64,000 nucleotides of DNA from JAVBLD01 sp031553705 (lineage in GTDB: Bacteria; Bacteroidota; Bacteroidia; Bacteroidales; Marinifilaceae), in assembly GCA_031553705.1 (NCBI GenBank), contig JAVBLD010000002.1, positions 8,316 to 72,315 on the forward strand, read 5' to 3'. The translations under genes were made by a program, and so were the position numbers. The notes beneath the pieces are model-generated. The model was given only the letters and a program-made list of their open reading frames with translations, was not told the DNA's origin and did no database searches. Shown in pieces: positions 52,194 through 61,800 of this stretch (position 1 is the stretch's first letter; each line of letters begins with the position of its first letter).

Positions 52194-55100
52194 ATGAAAA
52201 AAAAATGGAACAGGTGCCTCTTCTTCAATAAGGCGCACACAAAAAAGTGGTTGGCTATGAAATTGTGCTTTGTTTTTCTGATGGTCTTCATGGTTTCGGG
52301 ATATGCCAATATTAATGCCCAAAATCAGTTGGTCACCCTTGACTTGAGGAATGCCAGTTATTACCAGTTGTTTAATGAGATAAATAAGCAGACCGGTTTG
52401 CACTTTGTTTACAATACGAATCAATTGCGGCAATTGGCTGCTATTGATGTGCATGCGGAGAATAAAAAAGTTAAGGAGCTATTGGATGAAGTGTTGGCCG
52501 GTACATCGTTTTCTTATATATTTGATAATAATGTTGTGGTCTTGAAGCTTAATTCAAACCAGCCTCAACAGAAGATATTCCGGGTTTCCGGAGTAGTACT
52601 GGACGATAAAAAAGCGCCTCTTCCCGGTGTAACTATCCGGTTGGATAGTACGGTTATGGGAACCGTGACGAATACTGACGGAAAGTTTACCATACAAGTT
52701 CCTTTTCAAAAAGGATATCTGATTTTCAGTTTTGTCGGTTTTAAGCAAAAGCGTGTTGCCTTTGAAGCAGGAAAGGAACTGACAGTAATTCTGGAAGAAG
52801 ATGTCGCTCAATTGGAGGATGTGGTAGTGACCGGTTACCAGGTCATTGACCGTCGAAAAGTTTCAAGTGCGATCACTTCTATTCAGGCTGAGGACTTGGA
52901 TTTTCAGGGAGCATTGACTGTTGACCAGATGTTGGAAGGAAAAGTACCGGGACTGATGATCAGTACATTGAGTGCTACCCCTGGAGCTGCAACTAAAATG
53001 CGTTTACGGGGATCCACTACCTTTACCGGGACTCGTGAGCCGCTGTGGGTAATCGACGGAATCATCTATGAGAATCCTGTTCCGCTGACTGCTTCCGATA
53101 TTAATAGCTGGGATAACATCAACCTGATCGGGAATGCAATTTCAGGATTAAATCCGAATGACATCGAGCGGGTCGATATATTGAAAGATGCAAGTGCTAC
53201 TGCCATATATGGTACCCGTGCCGCTAACGGGGTAATTGTAATTACAACCAAACAAGGACAGGATGGGGATGTGACAATCGGTTATTCAGGAAATGTGAAG
53301 GTTGTGCAACGTCCCGGTTACGAACATTTTGATATGATGAATTCCAAGGAGCGTATAGATGTATCCAGGGAAATTATCGATAAAGGTTTATGGTTTTCCA
53401 ATACTCCTGCTCGTGTAGGATACGAGGGGGCAGTGATGGACTATTGGGATAAAAAGATTAATTATAATGAGTTTGAGCAGCGTGTATATGCAATGGAAAG
53501 CAATAATGCGGATTGGTTTAAAGCGCTATACAGGCCTGCAATCAGTCAATCGCATAGCCTTAGCCTTTCCGGCGGAGGAAATAAGACAAAGTACTATTTC
53601 TCCGTGGGATATTCCGATGAAAACGGCGCGGAGAAATGGGTGGATTTATCCCGGATAACGTCGCGGATGAATCTGACCAGCAAACTCAGGAAAAATCTTA
53701 CTGCTGTTGTTAATATGAGCGGTTCGGTACAAAATGCGGATTATGTGCATTCTGCCTATTCATTATTTGATGCCGCTTATTATACCAGCAGGACGATACC
53801 GATCTATAATGAGGACGGAAGCTATCACTATATCCCTAAACTTGTTGCTTCGAGCGATGATGTTTATGCCGGTTATAATATTTTGAATGAGTTGGATCGT
53901 AGTAACCAGAAAATCATAAATAAATCGTTTAACCTTACAGGAACGATGAGTTGGACTATCGTTCCGGGGATCAAATATAGCGGTACGGCATCATATACTT
54001 CTACTACCAATACACAAGAGGAGTGGATAGCCGATAAGACGTTTTATACCGATAATTTACATCTACAACGTGCTCCGTTGTTAGACAAGGGAGGGGTATA
54101 CGGCACCGGTACGACCGATCAAAGCTCGTGGACGTTGCGTAATCAGTTGAATATCAGTAAAATGTTGGGTGGTAAACATAATATCAATGTGGATTTGGGG
54201 CAGGAGGCTCGTTCTACCAAATACTGGGGAGTCAGCAAGACTTCTATACCGGGCTATTTGTATGATCAGGGACAGAAATTTAGTCCTTTTACACAGGCTA
54301 CCGCTTTGAATTATGCATACATAACTGCTGTAAACAGGTGGTTTGTCGGTACGTCTCCAAGTGTTTATCCTTCAATCACCAACCGGGAGCAGAATAACCT
54401 CTCTTTTTACGGAACGTTTACCTACTCCTATGAGAGTTTGTTTAGTGTGAATTTCAATATCCGTAATGATGGATCCAATACGTTTGGTCAATATAAACGG
54501 TCGCGTTTTAATCCTACCTGGTCGGTTTCCGGACGGATGAATCTGACGGAAATGGGATTTATGAGAGATCCTGATAAAAGAAATTCGTTTGCTATAAGAG
54601 CATCTTACGGCTATCGTGGAAATGTTCCGAATGCTTCCCCATATTTGTTGATTTCGAGTCCGACAGTAAATGCATTGCTTGACGATGATATTGCATACGT
54701 GACGGATTTTCCGAATGCGAATCTGAACTGGGAAAAAACATCTACCGTAAATACGGCTATTGACTATAGCTTTCTACGAGGCAGGATATCCGGTGCGCTT
54801 GACGTATATTATAGTCTTTCCACCGACTTGCTTACCTATCGTAAGATTTCGTTGGTAAACGGAGAGGGACAACGAATGGTGAACAGTGGTTCGGCTACCA
54901 ATTTTGGTGTGGAATTTAATATCCGCACCGTAAATATCGATATGAAAGATTTCCGTTGGACCACTTCGTTTTCTGTAGCTACTAATAAAAATAAGATTAA
55001 AAAAGGCGAGGTATCCAATGTAAGCGCCAATAGATATATGAATTATCTTCAAGGGTCTGTTATAAAAGAAAACCAAAACGTTGACGGTTTTTATTCATAC

Positions 55101-55811
55101 CGGTTTGCAGGGTTGGACGATAGAGGATTACCCCGTTATAAAAACCTGTATGGCAATGATCCCAATCTGACCCGGGATGAGGTTTTTGAAACGGTGTTTA
55201 CTTATTCCGGTTCGCGGGTTCCGTTGGCGTATGGAAATTTTTCAACGGAGGCTGCTTATAAGAACTGGCGTGTCCGGGCTAATTTCAATTACAAAGTGGG
55301 GCATAAAGTCCGTTTATTGCAACTTTATAACGGAGCGCAATCGCTTCCGTTGCCGGAAAGGAACATGCAACGAACATTTACACAGCGCTGGCGGAATCCC
55401 GGGGATAAAACCGATATTCCTGCCTTAAGTAACGAATATTTGAATATGTCTACCACAGCATTAGGCCCTATTACCCCCCAAAACGAATGGACATATACGA
55501 TGGTAGATGCCGGTTATGATCGGATAATAGGTCCGTCGAGCAATACAGGCTGGTTTATGTATGATTATTCAGATATCCGGGTAGCAAAGGGCGATTTTAT
55601 CCGTATACGCGATATCTCCTTGGGATATAATTTCCCTAAAAAGTGGATGGACTCTATTGGCTTGCAAAATGCACGTATGGATTTTCAGGTGCAAAATGTA
55701 GGGGTAATTGTTTTCGATAAGAAATTAAAGGGACAGGATCCTGAGCAGGTACAGCACGTCGGAATGCCTACTTTACCCACCTATTCGGTGAATCTTTCAT
55801 TTAATTTTTAA
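52194..55811 (+). CDS. SusC/RagA-type TonB-dependent transporter with STN domain
   Basis: 1205 residues. A long signal peptide (to about 42) precedes an STN domain (LVTLDLRNASYYQLFNEINK...LHFVYNTNQLRQL), which contacts FecR. Next come a carboxypeptidase-like beta domain (GVVLDDKKAPLPGVTIRLDST), a plug domain (VVVTGYQVIDRRKVSSAITS...DASATAIYGTRAANGVIVI) and the outer-membrane barrel ending in a terminal aromatic strand (YSVNLSFNF). It imports a nutrient bound by its SusD partner. The STN domain makes it a member of the transporter class that signals to FecR. Substrate unknown; the missing glycosidases argue against a simple glycan. Confidence 0.95.
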   Translation: MKKKWNRCLFFNKAHTKKWLAMKLCFVFLMVFMVSGYANINAQNQLVTLDLRNASYYQLFNEINKQTGLHFVYNTNQLRQLAAIDVHAENKKVKELLDEVLAGTSFSYIFDNNVVVLKLNSNQPQQKIFRVSGVVLDDKKAPLPGVTIRLDSTVMGTVTNTDGKFTIQVPFQKGYLIFSFVGFKQKRVAFEAGKELTVILEEDVAQLEDVVVTGYQVIDRRKVSSAITSIQAEDLDFQGALTVDQMLEGKVPGLMISTLSATPGAATKMRLRGSTTFTGTREPLWVIDGIIYENPVPLTASDINSWDNINLIGNAISGLNPNDIERVDILKDASATAIYGTRAANGVIVITTKQGQDGDVTIGYSGNVKVVQRPGYEHFDMMNSKERIDVSREIIDKGLWFSNTPARVGYEGAVMDYWDKKINYNEFEQRVYAMESNNADWFKALYRPAISQSHSLSLSGGGNKTKYYFSVGYSDENGAEKWVDLSRITSRMNLTSKLRKNLTAVVNMSGSVQNADYVHSAYSLFDAAYYTSRTIPIYNEDGSYHYIPKLVASSDDVYAGYNILNELDRSNQKIINKSFNLTGTMSWTIVPGIKYSGTASYTSTTNTQEEWIADKTFYTDNLHLQRAPLLDKGGVYGTGTTDQSSWTLRNQLNISKMLGGKHNINVDLGQEARSTKYWGVSKTSIPGYLYDQGQKFSPFTQATALNYAYITAVNRWFVGTSPSVYPSITNREQNNLSFYGTFTYSYESLFSVNFNIRNDGSNTFGQYKRSRFNPTWSVSGRMNLTEMGFMRDPDKRNSFAIRASYGYRGNVPNASPYLLISSPTVNALLDDDIAYVTDFPNANLNWEKTSTVNTAIDYSFLRGRISGALDVYYSLSTDLLTYRKISLVNGEGQRMVNSGSATNFGVEFNIRTVNIDMKDFRWTTSFSVATNKNKIKKGEVSNVSANRYMNYLQGSVIKENQNVDGFYSYRFAGLDDRGLPRYKNLYGNDPNLTRDEVFETVFTYSGSRVPLAYGNFSTEAAYKNWRVRANFNYKVGHKVRLLQLYNGAQSLPLPERNMQRTFTQRWRNPGDKTDIPALSNEYLNMSTTALGPITPQNEWTYTMVDAGYDRIIGPSSNTGWFMYDYSDIRVAKGDFIRIRDISLGYNFPKKWMDSIGLQNARMDFQVQNVGVIVFDKKLKGQDPEQVQHVGMPTLPTYSVNLSFNF

Positions 55812-55914
55812 CGCATAAACAAAGAGTATGAAACGAGCTATACAAGAGGTTACACTAAAGGAGACGAATGTATGTGGTGAGTTCCATATAACCTTTAAAA
55901 ATAAATATATACAT

Positions 55915-57360
55915 ATGAAAAAACGGATCTATATATTATCTTTCCTTGTATTAGGATTGATTACAGGGTGTTCCGATTTCCTGAAAGAAACGGATAAGGA
56001 TAAGGTGGTGCCTCGTACGGTTGAGCATTACAGGGCGATGCTTAATGCAGAAGCATATTCGCAGTTGGTGGACTATTTTCATACTGACTTAATGACGGAT
56101 GATGTAAGGGAGTACGCTAATGCTACGGCGGAGAATAAAAATAAATGGAAAAGTCTTTATACCTGGCAGCGGGATTTGGAAATGAACGGAAACAACAAGG
56201 TGGATGCTGCATTGAATTATTCGTGGATACGGAATTATAAGTTGATAGCTATTTTGAATTATGTTTTTGAACAGATAGATGAGGCAACCGGAGATGAGGC
56301 TGAAAAAATGCATCTGAAAGGAGAAGCCCATTGTTTACGTGCGAAAAGTTACTTGGAGTTGGTTAATCTGTATGCCAAACACTATAACCCGGCAACGGCA
56401 AGCCAGGATTTAGGTGTGCCTATCCGCTTGGATGTGGGGGTGGAGGACTATTATTCCCGGAAAAGCGTACAAGAGGTATATGATGTGATTGAATCCGAAT
56501 TGATTACCGGTATTCAATTGATGACAGACAGCAAAATACGCCGGAATGTCTGGAGTATGAGTCCTTTGGCCGGTAAACTGTTGTTGTCGAGAGTGTACCT
56601 GTATAAAGGAGAGTTTCAAAAATGCGCAGACATATCGACCGAGATAATAGATGCTACCGGAGGGATGTTGTGGAATTTGTCACAAAACACATCTATGCCG
56701 TATGTAAATTTTGCGAATCCTGAGATATTATTTACATGGTGTAATCCGGGTTATTGCAGATCCAGCGACGGACAAACTAAATCCTATGTTGATGGTACTC
56801 CCTTGTTCCAGGCGTCTACGGAATTGTATTCGCTTTTTTTGACCGGAGATGCACGTAAAACGTACTATATCAACTATTCCCAAAGCGCTTATCTGCCGGT
56901 GAAGATGACCGATAAATGCACAGGATTGGGAGCTTTTTCCTATAGGAGTATAGAGGCTTTCCTAAATCGTGCGGAGGCTAACTTCGAATTGGGACATGCC
57001 GATCTGGCCAAAGCAGATATAACCACAGTGGTGAGCAACAGGGTAAGCGATATATCTAAAATAACTGTTCCCGATGAAGGAGAAGCATTGAAAACCTTTA
57101 TTTATAATGAACGCCGGCGGGAGTTTTGTTTTGAAGGTATGCGTTGGATCGATTTAAAAAGATGGAAAGACAGGAGGACCCAGATTTCCCATAGCTATAC
57201 CATGAGGAGTACGGATGGGGCAACCTTGGGAACCGAGCAATATATTTTGTTGGAAAACGATCCGAATTATATTTTGCCGATACCGAATGATGAGATAGAT
57301 GGTAATAACGAATTGTTAATCCAGAATGACCGGTACGAAAAGCGACCGATAAAAAATTAA
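55915..57360 (+). CDS. SusD/RagB-type surface lipoprotein
   Basis: 481 residues from the ATG at 55915; the longer frame to 55828 adds a non-signal stretch. Lipobox VLGLITGC with acylation Cys near 18. Helical TPR-like SusD regions follow: an N-terminal SusD motif (KETDKDKVVPRTVEHYRAMLNAEAYSQLVD), then LKGEAHCLRAKSYLELVNLYAKHY (typical RagB helix) and the C-terminal RREFCFEGMRWIDLKRW signature. It binds the substrate over the SusC barrel. It lies 103 bases after susC, with a lipoprotein gene next. Confidence 0.93.
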   Translation: MKKRIYILSFLVLGLITGCSDFLKETDKDKVVPRTVEHYRAMLNAEAYSQLVDYFHTDLMTDDVREYANATAENKNKWKSLYTWQRDLEMNGNNKVDAALNYSWIRNYKLIAILNYVFEQIDEATGDEAEKMHLKGEAHCLRAKSYLELVNLYAKHYNPATASQDLGVPIRLDVGVEDYYSRKSVQEVYDVIESELITGIQLMTDSKIRRNVWSMSPLAGKLLLSRVYLYKGEFQKCADISTEIIDATGGMLWNLSQNTSMPYVNFANPEILFTWCNPGYCRSSDGQTKSYVDGTPLFQASTELYSLFLTGDARKTYYINYSQSAYLPVKMTDKCTGLGAFSYRSIEAFLNRAEANFELGHADLAKADITTVVSNRVSDISKITVPDEGEALKTFIYNERRREFCFEGMRWIDLKRWKDRRTQISHSYTMRSTDGATLGTEQYILLENDPNYILPIPNDEIDGNNELLIQNDRYEKRPIKN

Positions 57361-57415
57361 TAGTCTTGGATTAATATAAATTTTGAGGAATGTTTTAATA
57401 TTAAAAAATAAACAG

Positions 57416-58348
57416 ATGAAGAAATTAATATACATGATCATTTGTTTCAGCACAATGCTGTTTGCATGTGAAGAAAGTGAAGATACTTCTCCTTCTAATG
57501 CCGAATATAACCGGCTGGAGGATTTGGTTGATCTCTCCTTTCCATTGATAAAGGAGTATCATGACAAGTATGAATCCTATATTCTATATGAGTTTGACTT
57601 TATATCGGATTTTGCTTATATGTTTGCCCAGGCTTCTTCCTGGAGAAATGCAGCCGTAGAGAAATTGGATATAAAAGATGTGCCGAAAGCTTTGGAATAT
57701 TTGGAACAACATTTCTTTCCCTATTATGTGGATACGGTAAGAAACGGGGATGGTAAATTGGTACAAACCGATTTCCATAAAAAACACATGCCGTTAAAGC
57801 TGCTGATTTGCAAAGAGATAGTTGCTGGTTCATTGGGGATTTCTACCGTAGAAGGGAATAGTGTTATTTACCATGATGCAACGGCCAGTATGAACAGTTT
57901 TACCATAGCCCGTTTAGATAGCGTTTCGTTAAAGGAAATGAGTCAATCTGCGGATCGGCCTTTACAGTTTAGGAATGCGATTCACTATATGTTTATCGCC
58001 GGTTACCTGAACAATGCCAAAGGGGTGGAGGTCGGGAATGATAATTTCTACGAAATCAGCCGTGTGTATTATGATACGGAAGCGCCTGCAACATATAATC
58101 CGACTGATTTTTATACAAGAGGATTTATCCCTCCTACCGGGACAGCCACTACTTCTGTCTATCCTTCGAAAGAGACGGATTTAAGGAATTATATACATGA
58201 GTTGATAAACCTTACTTCTGCCCGCAGGGCGACTTTACGGAATTACCCTGTTGTGAAGAGCAAATCTGTCCATTTAGCTCGAAGTTTAGCTGCCATGGGT
58301 ATCGATATTTTCAGGTTGAATCCGGAAATAAACGAATTGATTAAGTAA
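57416..58348 (+). CDS. Lipoprotein related to putative zinc metallopeptidases, motif degenerate
   Basis: 310 residues from the ATG at 57416. Lipobox-like TMLFAC (Cys near 18). The layout resembles SusD-associated 'putative zinc-binding metallopeptidase' lipoproteins: a FYTRGFIPP turn, and DLRNYIHELINLTSARRAT then SLAAMGIDIFRLNPEINELI at the end. Where those proteins have HExxH there is FRNAIHYMFIAGYLN, so the zinc motif appears lost. It may bind peptides or act as an accessory surface protein. The family assignment is weak. Confidence 0.5.
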   Translation: MKKLIYMIICFSTMLFACEESEDTSPSNAEYNRLEDLVDLSFPLIKEYHDKYESYILYEFDFISDFAYMFAQASSWRNAAVEKLDIKDVPKALEYLEQHFFPYYVDTVRNGDGKLVQTDFHKKHMPLKLLICKEIVAGSLGISTVEGNSVIYHDATASMNSFTIARLDSVSLKEMSQSADRPLQFRNAIHYMFIAGYLNNAKGVEVGNDNFYEISRVYYDTEAPATYNPTDFYTRGFIPPTGTATTSVYPSKETDLRNYIHELINLTSARRATLRNYPVVKSKSVHLARSLAAMGIDIFRLNPEINELIK

Positions 58349-58367
58349 TTTTTTAATACACAGAAAA

Positions 58368-59747
58368 ATGAAACGAATCTATATACTCTTTTTGATGGGG
58401 ATCATATCTTTCCTTTCCTGTGAAGATGAGAAAGAGTTTCCCGCACCTAAATTTAAATTTTCGAATGGTATCATTGAAACTACTTTTCGTAGAGATACAT
58501 TGGATAAATACACTATCCGGGCAGAAATTTTCGCACCGAACGGTATTCGCAAACTGACAGTGATAGATGGTATTACCTATCAAGAGATTGAAACCATTCC
58601 GGCACAGGGTTCCCAATATCAGCTTAATTACGAATTGGACTACCGGCAGGTAGATGTGGATACGACGCTTGTTTATCTGTTTAAAGTGGAGGATCACACC
58701 GGAAGAACAATGAATAACGCTTTTTCGGTGAATATGATACGTTCTTCACATCCTAATGTGCAGTTTTATAGGGATAAAATGGTGACATCATATGATGCTT
58801 ATCCGGTTTCAGGTACCGTAACGACAGGATTCAACGCTATCAAAACCGTAAGGATCACTCAAAATGGAGTGTTGATATCCGAGATAAATGGGGAAACTCT
58901 GGCCGATTCTTCTTTATGTGCATTCAATGTAATGTCCAAAACCTTGAGCCAGGGTACCAATGAAATTTCGGTTTTTGTCGAAGATATAAAACAACAGACC
59001 ATCATAAAGGTGATGCAGGTGGAGCGTATCCCGAAACCGGAGATGCGGTTGAAGCAAATAAAAATGACGAATCCGGTGGGAGCGCTTACCACTTACGATT
59101 ATACCTATAATCAAGACGGGAAGGTGAGCAAAATCGTTTCGACACTCGTCGCATCTGGTTATACGGAATCGTCTGATTTTACCTATAATAGTTCAGGGAA
59201 AATAGAAAAAATAGTTCATCTTGGTTCTTATTTATACACCTATACTTATATTTCCGAAAACGGGAAATTAACTAAAATGATGTATTCATTAGCCAATAGG
59301 ACTACCGGAGTTGTATCGAGTACAACAACCCCGGTAGAACAAATCCAACTCTATGACGATGGACGCATTAAACAATATTATGCCCGTACGAAAACCATTG
59401 TGGCTAATTATGCGACAATTTTTGGAGAAGAGATGTTTATCGATTGTTTGAATGGAACGGGTTATTCCGTTCCTGCTAGCCGGGATGTGTACGAATTTGT
59501 GGATAGGGTGCCCAATCCTTTTTATATTGAAGAATTGCCTCAGCTTCCTGAGATTATAGCCTATTTAACCGAGTTTTATTTTACTCCTTATATGTTTTAT
59601 CAAAGGGTGCGGGATCTGGACAGAACCAATGTACAGACGCGATATAGCTATGAATTAGACGAGTTGGGGAGGGTTGTGACTTTACGGAAAGTGATGCCGA
59701 GCAGCTCTTCTCAAAACCGGAATTATGAATTTATTTATATGAATTAG
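58368..59747 (+). CDS. Lipoprotein with YD-like repeats, unknown function
   Basis: 459 residues. Lipobox-like GIISFLSC (Cys near 18). Strand-rich throughout: two immunoglobulin-like segments (about 25-215), then tandem YD-like units (YNQDGKVSKIVSTL; FTYNSSGKIEKIVHLGSYLYTYTY; YDDGRIKQYYA; ELDELGRVVTLRKV). These match the loose repeats of RHS-related lipoproteins found after SusCD genes. The function is unknown; surface exposure is likely. Confidence 0.65.
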   Translation: MKRIYILFLMGIISFLSCEDEKEFPAPKFKFSNGIIETTFRRDTLDKYTIRAEIFAPNGIRKLTVIDGITYQEIETIPAQGSQYQLNYELDYRQVDVDTTLVYLFKVEDHTGRTMNNAFSVNMIRSSHPNVQFYRDKMVTSYDAYPVSGTVTTGFNAIKTVRITQNGVLISEINGETLADSSLCAFNVMSKTLSQGTNEISVFVEDIKQQTIIKVMQVERIPKPEMRLKQIKMTNPVGALTTYDYTYNQDGKVSKIVSTLVASGYTESSDFTYNSSGKIEKIVHLGSYLYTYTYISENGKLTKMMYSLANRTTGVVSSTTTPVEQIQLYDDGRIKQYYARTKTIVANYATIFGEEMFIDCLNGTGYSVPASRDVYEFVDRVPNPFYIEELPQLPEIIAYLTEFYFTPYMFYQRVRDLDRTNVQTRYSYELDELGRVVTLRKVMPSSSSQNRNYEFIYMN

Positions 59748-59757
59748 CTATAGGTAC

Positions 59758-59797
59758 AAAAAGCGAAGATTGCCGGATAGAGCGGTCTTCGCTTTTT
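59758..59797 (+). terminator. Terminator after the lipoprotein genes
   Basis: A 12-base stem (59758-59769 AAAAAGCGAAGA with 59786-59797) around a 16-base loop, ending in TTTTT. It lies 10 bases after the lipoprotein stop, so the thioredoxin-like gene that follows may depend on readthrough or its own promoter. Confidence 0.8.
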
Positions 59798-59831
59798 AGA
59801 ATATGGACTTACAATTTTAAACTTGATAAAA

Positions 59832-61187
59832 ATGAAAAGATTACTATTTGTTGTTGGATTATTTGCTTATGGATGGGCTAATGCTCAGGGGGTGGCATTT
59901 CAATATGGGAATGTAGAAAAAGCAATGAAGGAGGCCCAAAGGAAGGACAAAATGGTTTTTGTTGATGTGTATGCCGTTTGGTGTGGTCCTTGTAAAAAAG
60001 CGGAGAAAGAGGTATTTATGAACGATTCTTTAGCGGCTTATTTTAATGAGCATTTTATTTGTGTGAAGATAGATGCAGAAACAGAAGAGGGAAAAAGATT
60101 TACAGAGCAATATAATGCAAAATCATTGCCTTCTTTTGTTTACCTGAGGCCTAATGGAGATCTTGTATTAAAAGAGAGCGGATACGGATCGCCGGGGCGG
60201 TTAATGGAAAAAACAAGATATGCCTGCGGATTGAAAAATATACGTAGCGATCGGGAGGAGATGGAAGATAGGTATCTTACCAATAGTCAGGATACGGCTT
60301 TTCTGCAAACCTATATGAAATTCAAAGAGTATAATGGCGAAGATTATTCGGAAGCATTAGGGAAATACTTACTGTTGTCGAAGTCGCTAGGAAAAGGGGA
60401 TCGCGAATTGTTTGACGATTTATTTACATATCGGAAAGGACTTAGGTTAGGAGGAGCGGCCGAAGAAGTTTTTCTGCGTAGCGAGAGTGGTTGGATTGCA
60501 GCAAATCCTGATTTTAGAAAAACAAATAAATATCAGTCTGTTATGTCGGATTTATCCAAAAATACATATGATTACGGTACGAGGATCAAAAATTTTGAAG
60601 TTGTTACGCGTTCGTTGGATTTTATAACCCGTTATTCGGACAAATCTTTCGACCGGATGAAAGTGGTATTGGATTATTATGCTGCCGTCAAGGATGGAAA
60701 AATGTATAAAAAATTAGCAGCTCCTTACTTAGACAGTATATATAGATCGGCTGACATTCCGCAGATTATAGAAAAAGATAAAAAAGGTTTGGAGGGATTG
60801 GCGAAAAGAATGGATGAGCGGGTTGCAAGCGGAACGATCGATTCGTTTGGAATTAAAATGAGTTATATCGCTACCCGAATGAGAAGCGGAGGAAATAAGC
60901 TGGGTTATTTTTTAAGCACGTATGGATATCAATACTTGCGTTTCGCCGACACAAAGAAAGAGATTTCCTATATTATTCCTTACCTTCGGACAGCAACGGA
61001 AGTCGCTTCATTTAATCCGCTATATTTAAATAATTATGCCGACGGGCTTTATAAAGCCGGAGAGAAAAAAAAGGCATTAGAGCTTAAACGGAAAGCGATT
61101 GAGATGGATGAAAATCTGGGGAAGACGGTGTTGATAAAAAATAATCTTGAGAATATGGAAAAAGGCAAGCCGCTTGTATGGGAGTGA
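59832..61187 (+). CDS. Periplasmic thioredoxin-fold protein
   Basis: 451 residues from the ATG at 59832. Signal peptide MKRLLFVVGLFAYGWANAQ. The thioredoxin fold (about 22-140) has the active site AVWCGPCKKAEKEVF, and a cis-Pro is seen in KSLPSFVYL. The remaining 300 residues are helical, with TPR-like pairs (PYLRTATEVASFNPLYLNNYADGLYKAGEKKKALELKRKAI). Such proteins commonly close SusCD loci in this phylum, where they may keep cysteines or captured ligands reduced. The precise role is unknown. Confidence 0.85.
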   Translation: MKRLLFVVGLFAYGWANAQGVAFQYGNVEKAMKEAQRKDKMVFVDVYAVWCGPCKKAEKEVFMNDSLAAYFNEHFICVKIDAETEEGKRFTEQYNAKSLPSFVYLRPNGDLVLKESGYGSPGRLMEKTRYACGLKNIRSDREEMEDRYLTNSQDTAFLQTYMKFKEYNGEDYSEALGKYLLLSKSLGKGDRELFDDLFTYRKGLRLGGAAEEVFLRSESGWIAANPDFRKTNKYQSVMSDLSKNTYDYGTRIKNFEVVTRSLDFITRYSDKSFDRMKVVLDYYAAVKDGKMYKKLAAPYLDSIYRSADIPQIIEKDKKGLEGLAKRMDERVASGTIDSFGIKMSYIATRMRSGGNKLGYFLSTYGYQYLRFADTKKEISYIIPYLRTATEVASFNPLYLNNYADGLYKAGEKKKALELKRKAIEMDENLGKTVLIKNNLENMEKGKPLVWE

Positions 61188-61230
61188 TCGGATTAAATTG
61201 ATCCTTTCGTACATTTATAGCCGAAATTAA

Positions 61231-61287
61231 AAAAACATACTCACTTTTGTTCATTATTTATAATGGCTAAAGATTGAGTATGTTTTT
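61231..61287. terminator. Bidirectional terminator between the two loci
   Basis: A 13-base stem (61231-61243 AAAAACATACTCA with 61275-61287) with a 31-base loop. T-runs follow on both strands. It separates the thioredoxin-like gene from the leftward fragment ending at 61306. Confidence 0.75.
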
Positions 61288-61305
61288 CTATTCTGACAGG
61301 TGAGG

Positions 61306-61743
61306 TCAACGGTTTATTGATCTGGTGACGTAGCCTTTTGTATTTTCGTTGGTGATCAGTGCGACCAATGCGTCTTTCTGCTCCTGGCTGAACATGCTTT
61401 TCAGTCCGATCGTGACGTGGTAAAGCATTATATTACGGTCGTCATCCGCCAGGGAAGTGGCTTTCTCCTGTATCATTTTAAAAACCTTGTCGGCACCTTC
61501 TCCTGCCACCTTTGCAAGAGCTGCTGCTTGGAATATCGGAAAAATGCCGGCGTCGGTCAGGCCGAGTATGGCCAACCTGCCATTTGTTTTTTCGATGCTT
61601 TCCTTTGTCGCATTACGATCATACCCTTGGATGATCTGGGAGTAATAGGCCGTATATTTGTTTTTAAACACTGCGTCGACTTTGTCGCGTCCGCACGTTT
61701 CGCGGAATTTATCCCTGTTGGCGGTTAGATTAATAAATGGTTA
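61306..61743 (-). pseudogene. C-terminal fragment of an unknown (possibly thioredoxin-associated) protein
   Basis: The frame is open from the stop at 61743 down to 61306 but has no start with supporting signals. The first ATG-like codon is a GTG at 61671, and coding-like sequence (NLTANRDKFRETCGRDKVDA) runs further upstream. The visible protein is helical: KNKYTAYYSQIIQGYDRNAT, AAALAKVAGEGADKVFKMIQ, MFSQEQKDALVALITNE. Such tails occur in the large periplasmic thioredoxin-like proteins of SusCD loci. It lies 57 bases past the FecR stop, as if a deletion had joined FecR to the end of a lost locus. The family is uncertain. Confidence 0.5.
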
Positions 61744-61800
61744 TTTCGAATTTACACGAAGTGACAGAGATAGGGTGTGTCTCCAGCATTTCCTATCTTT

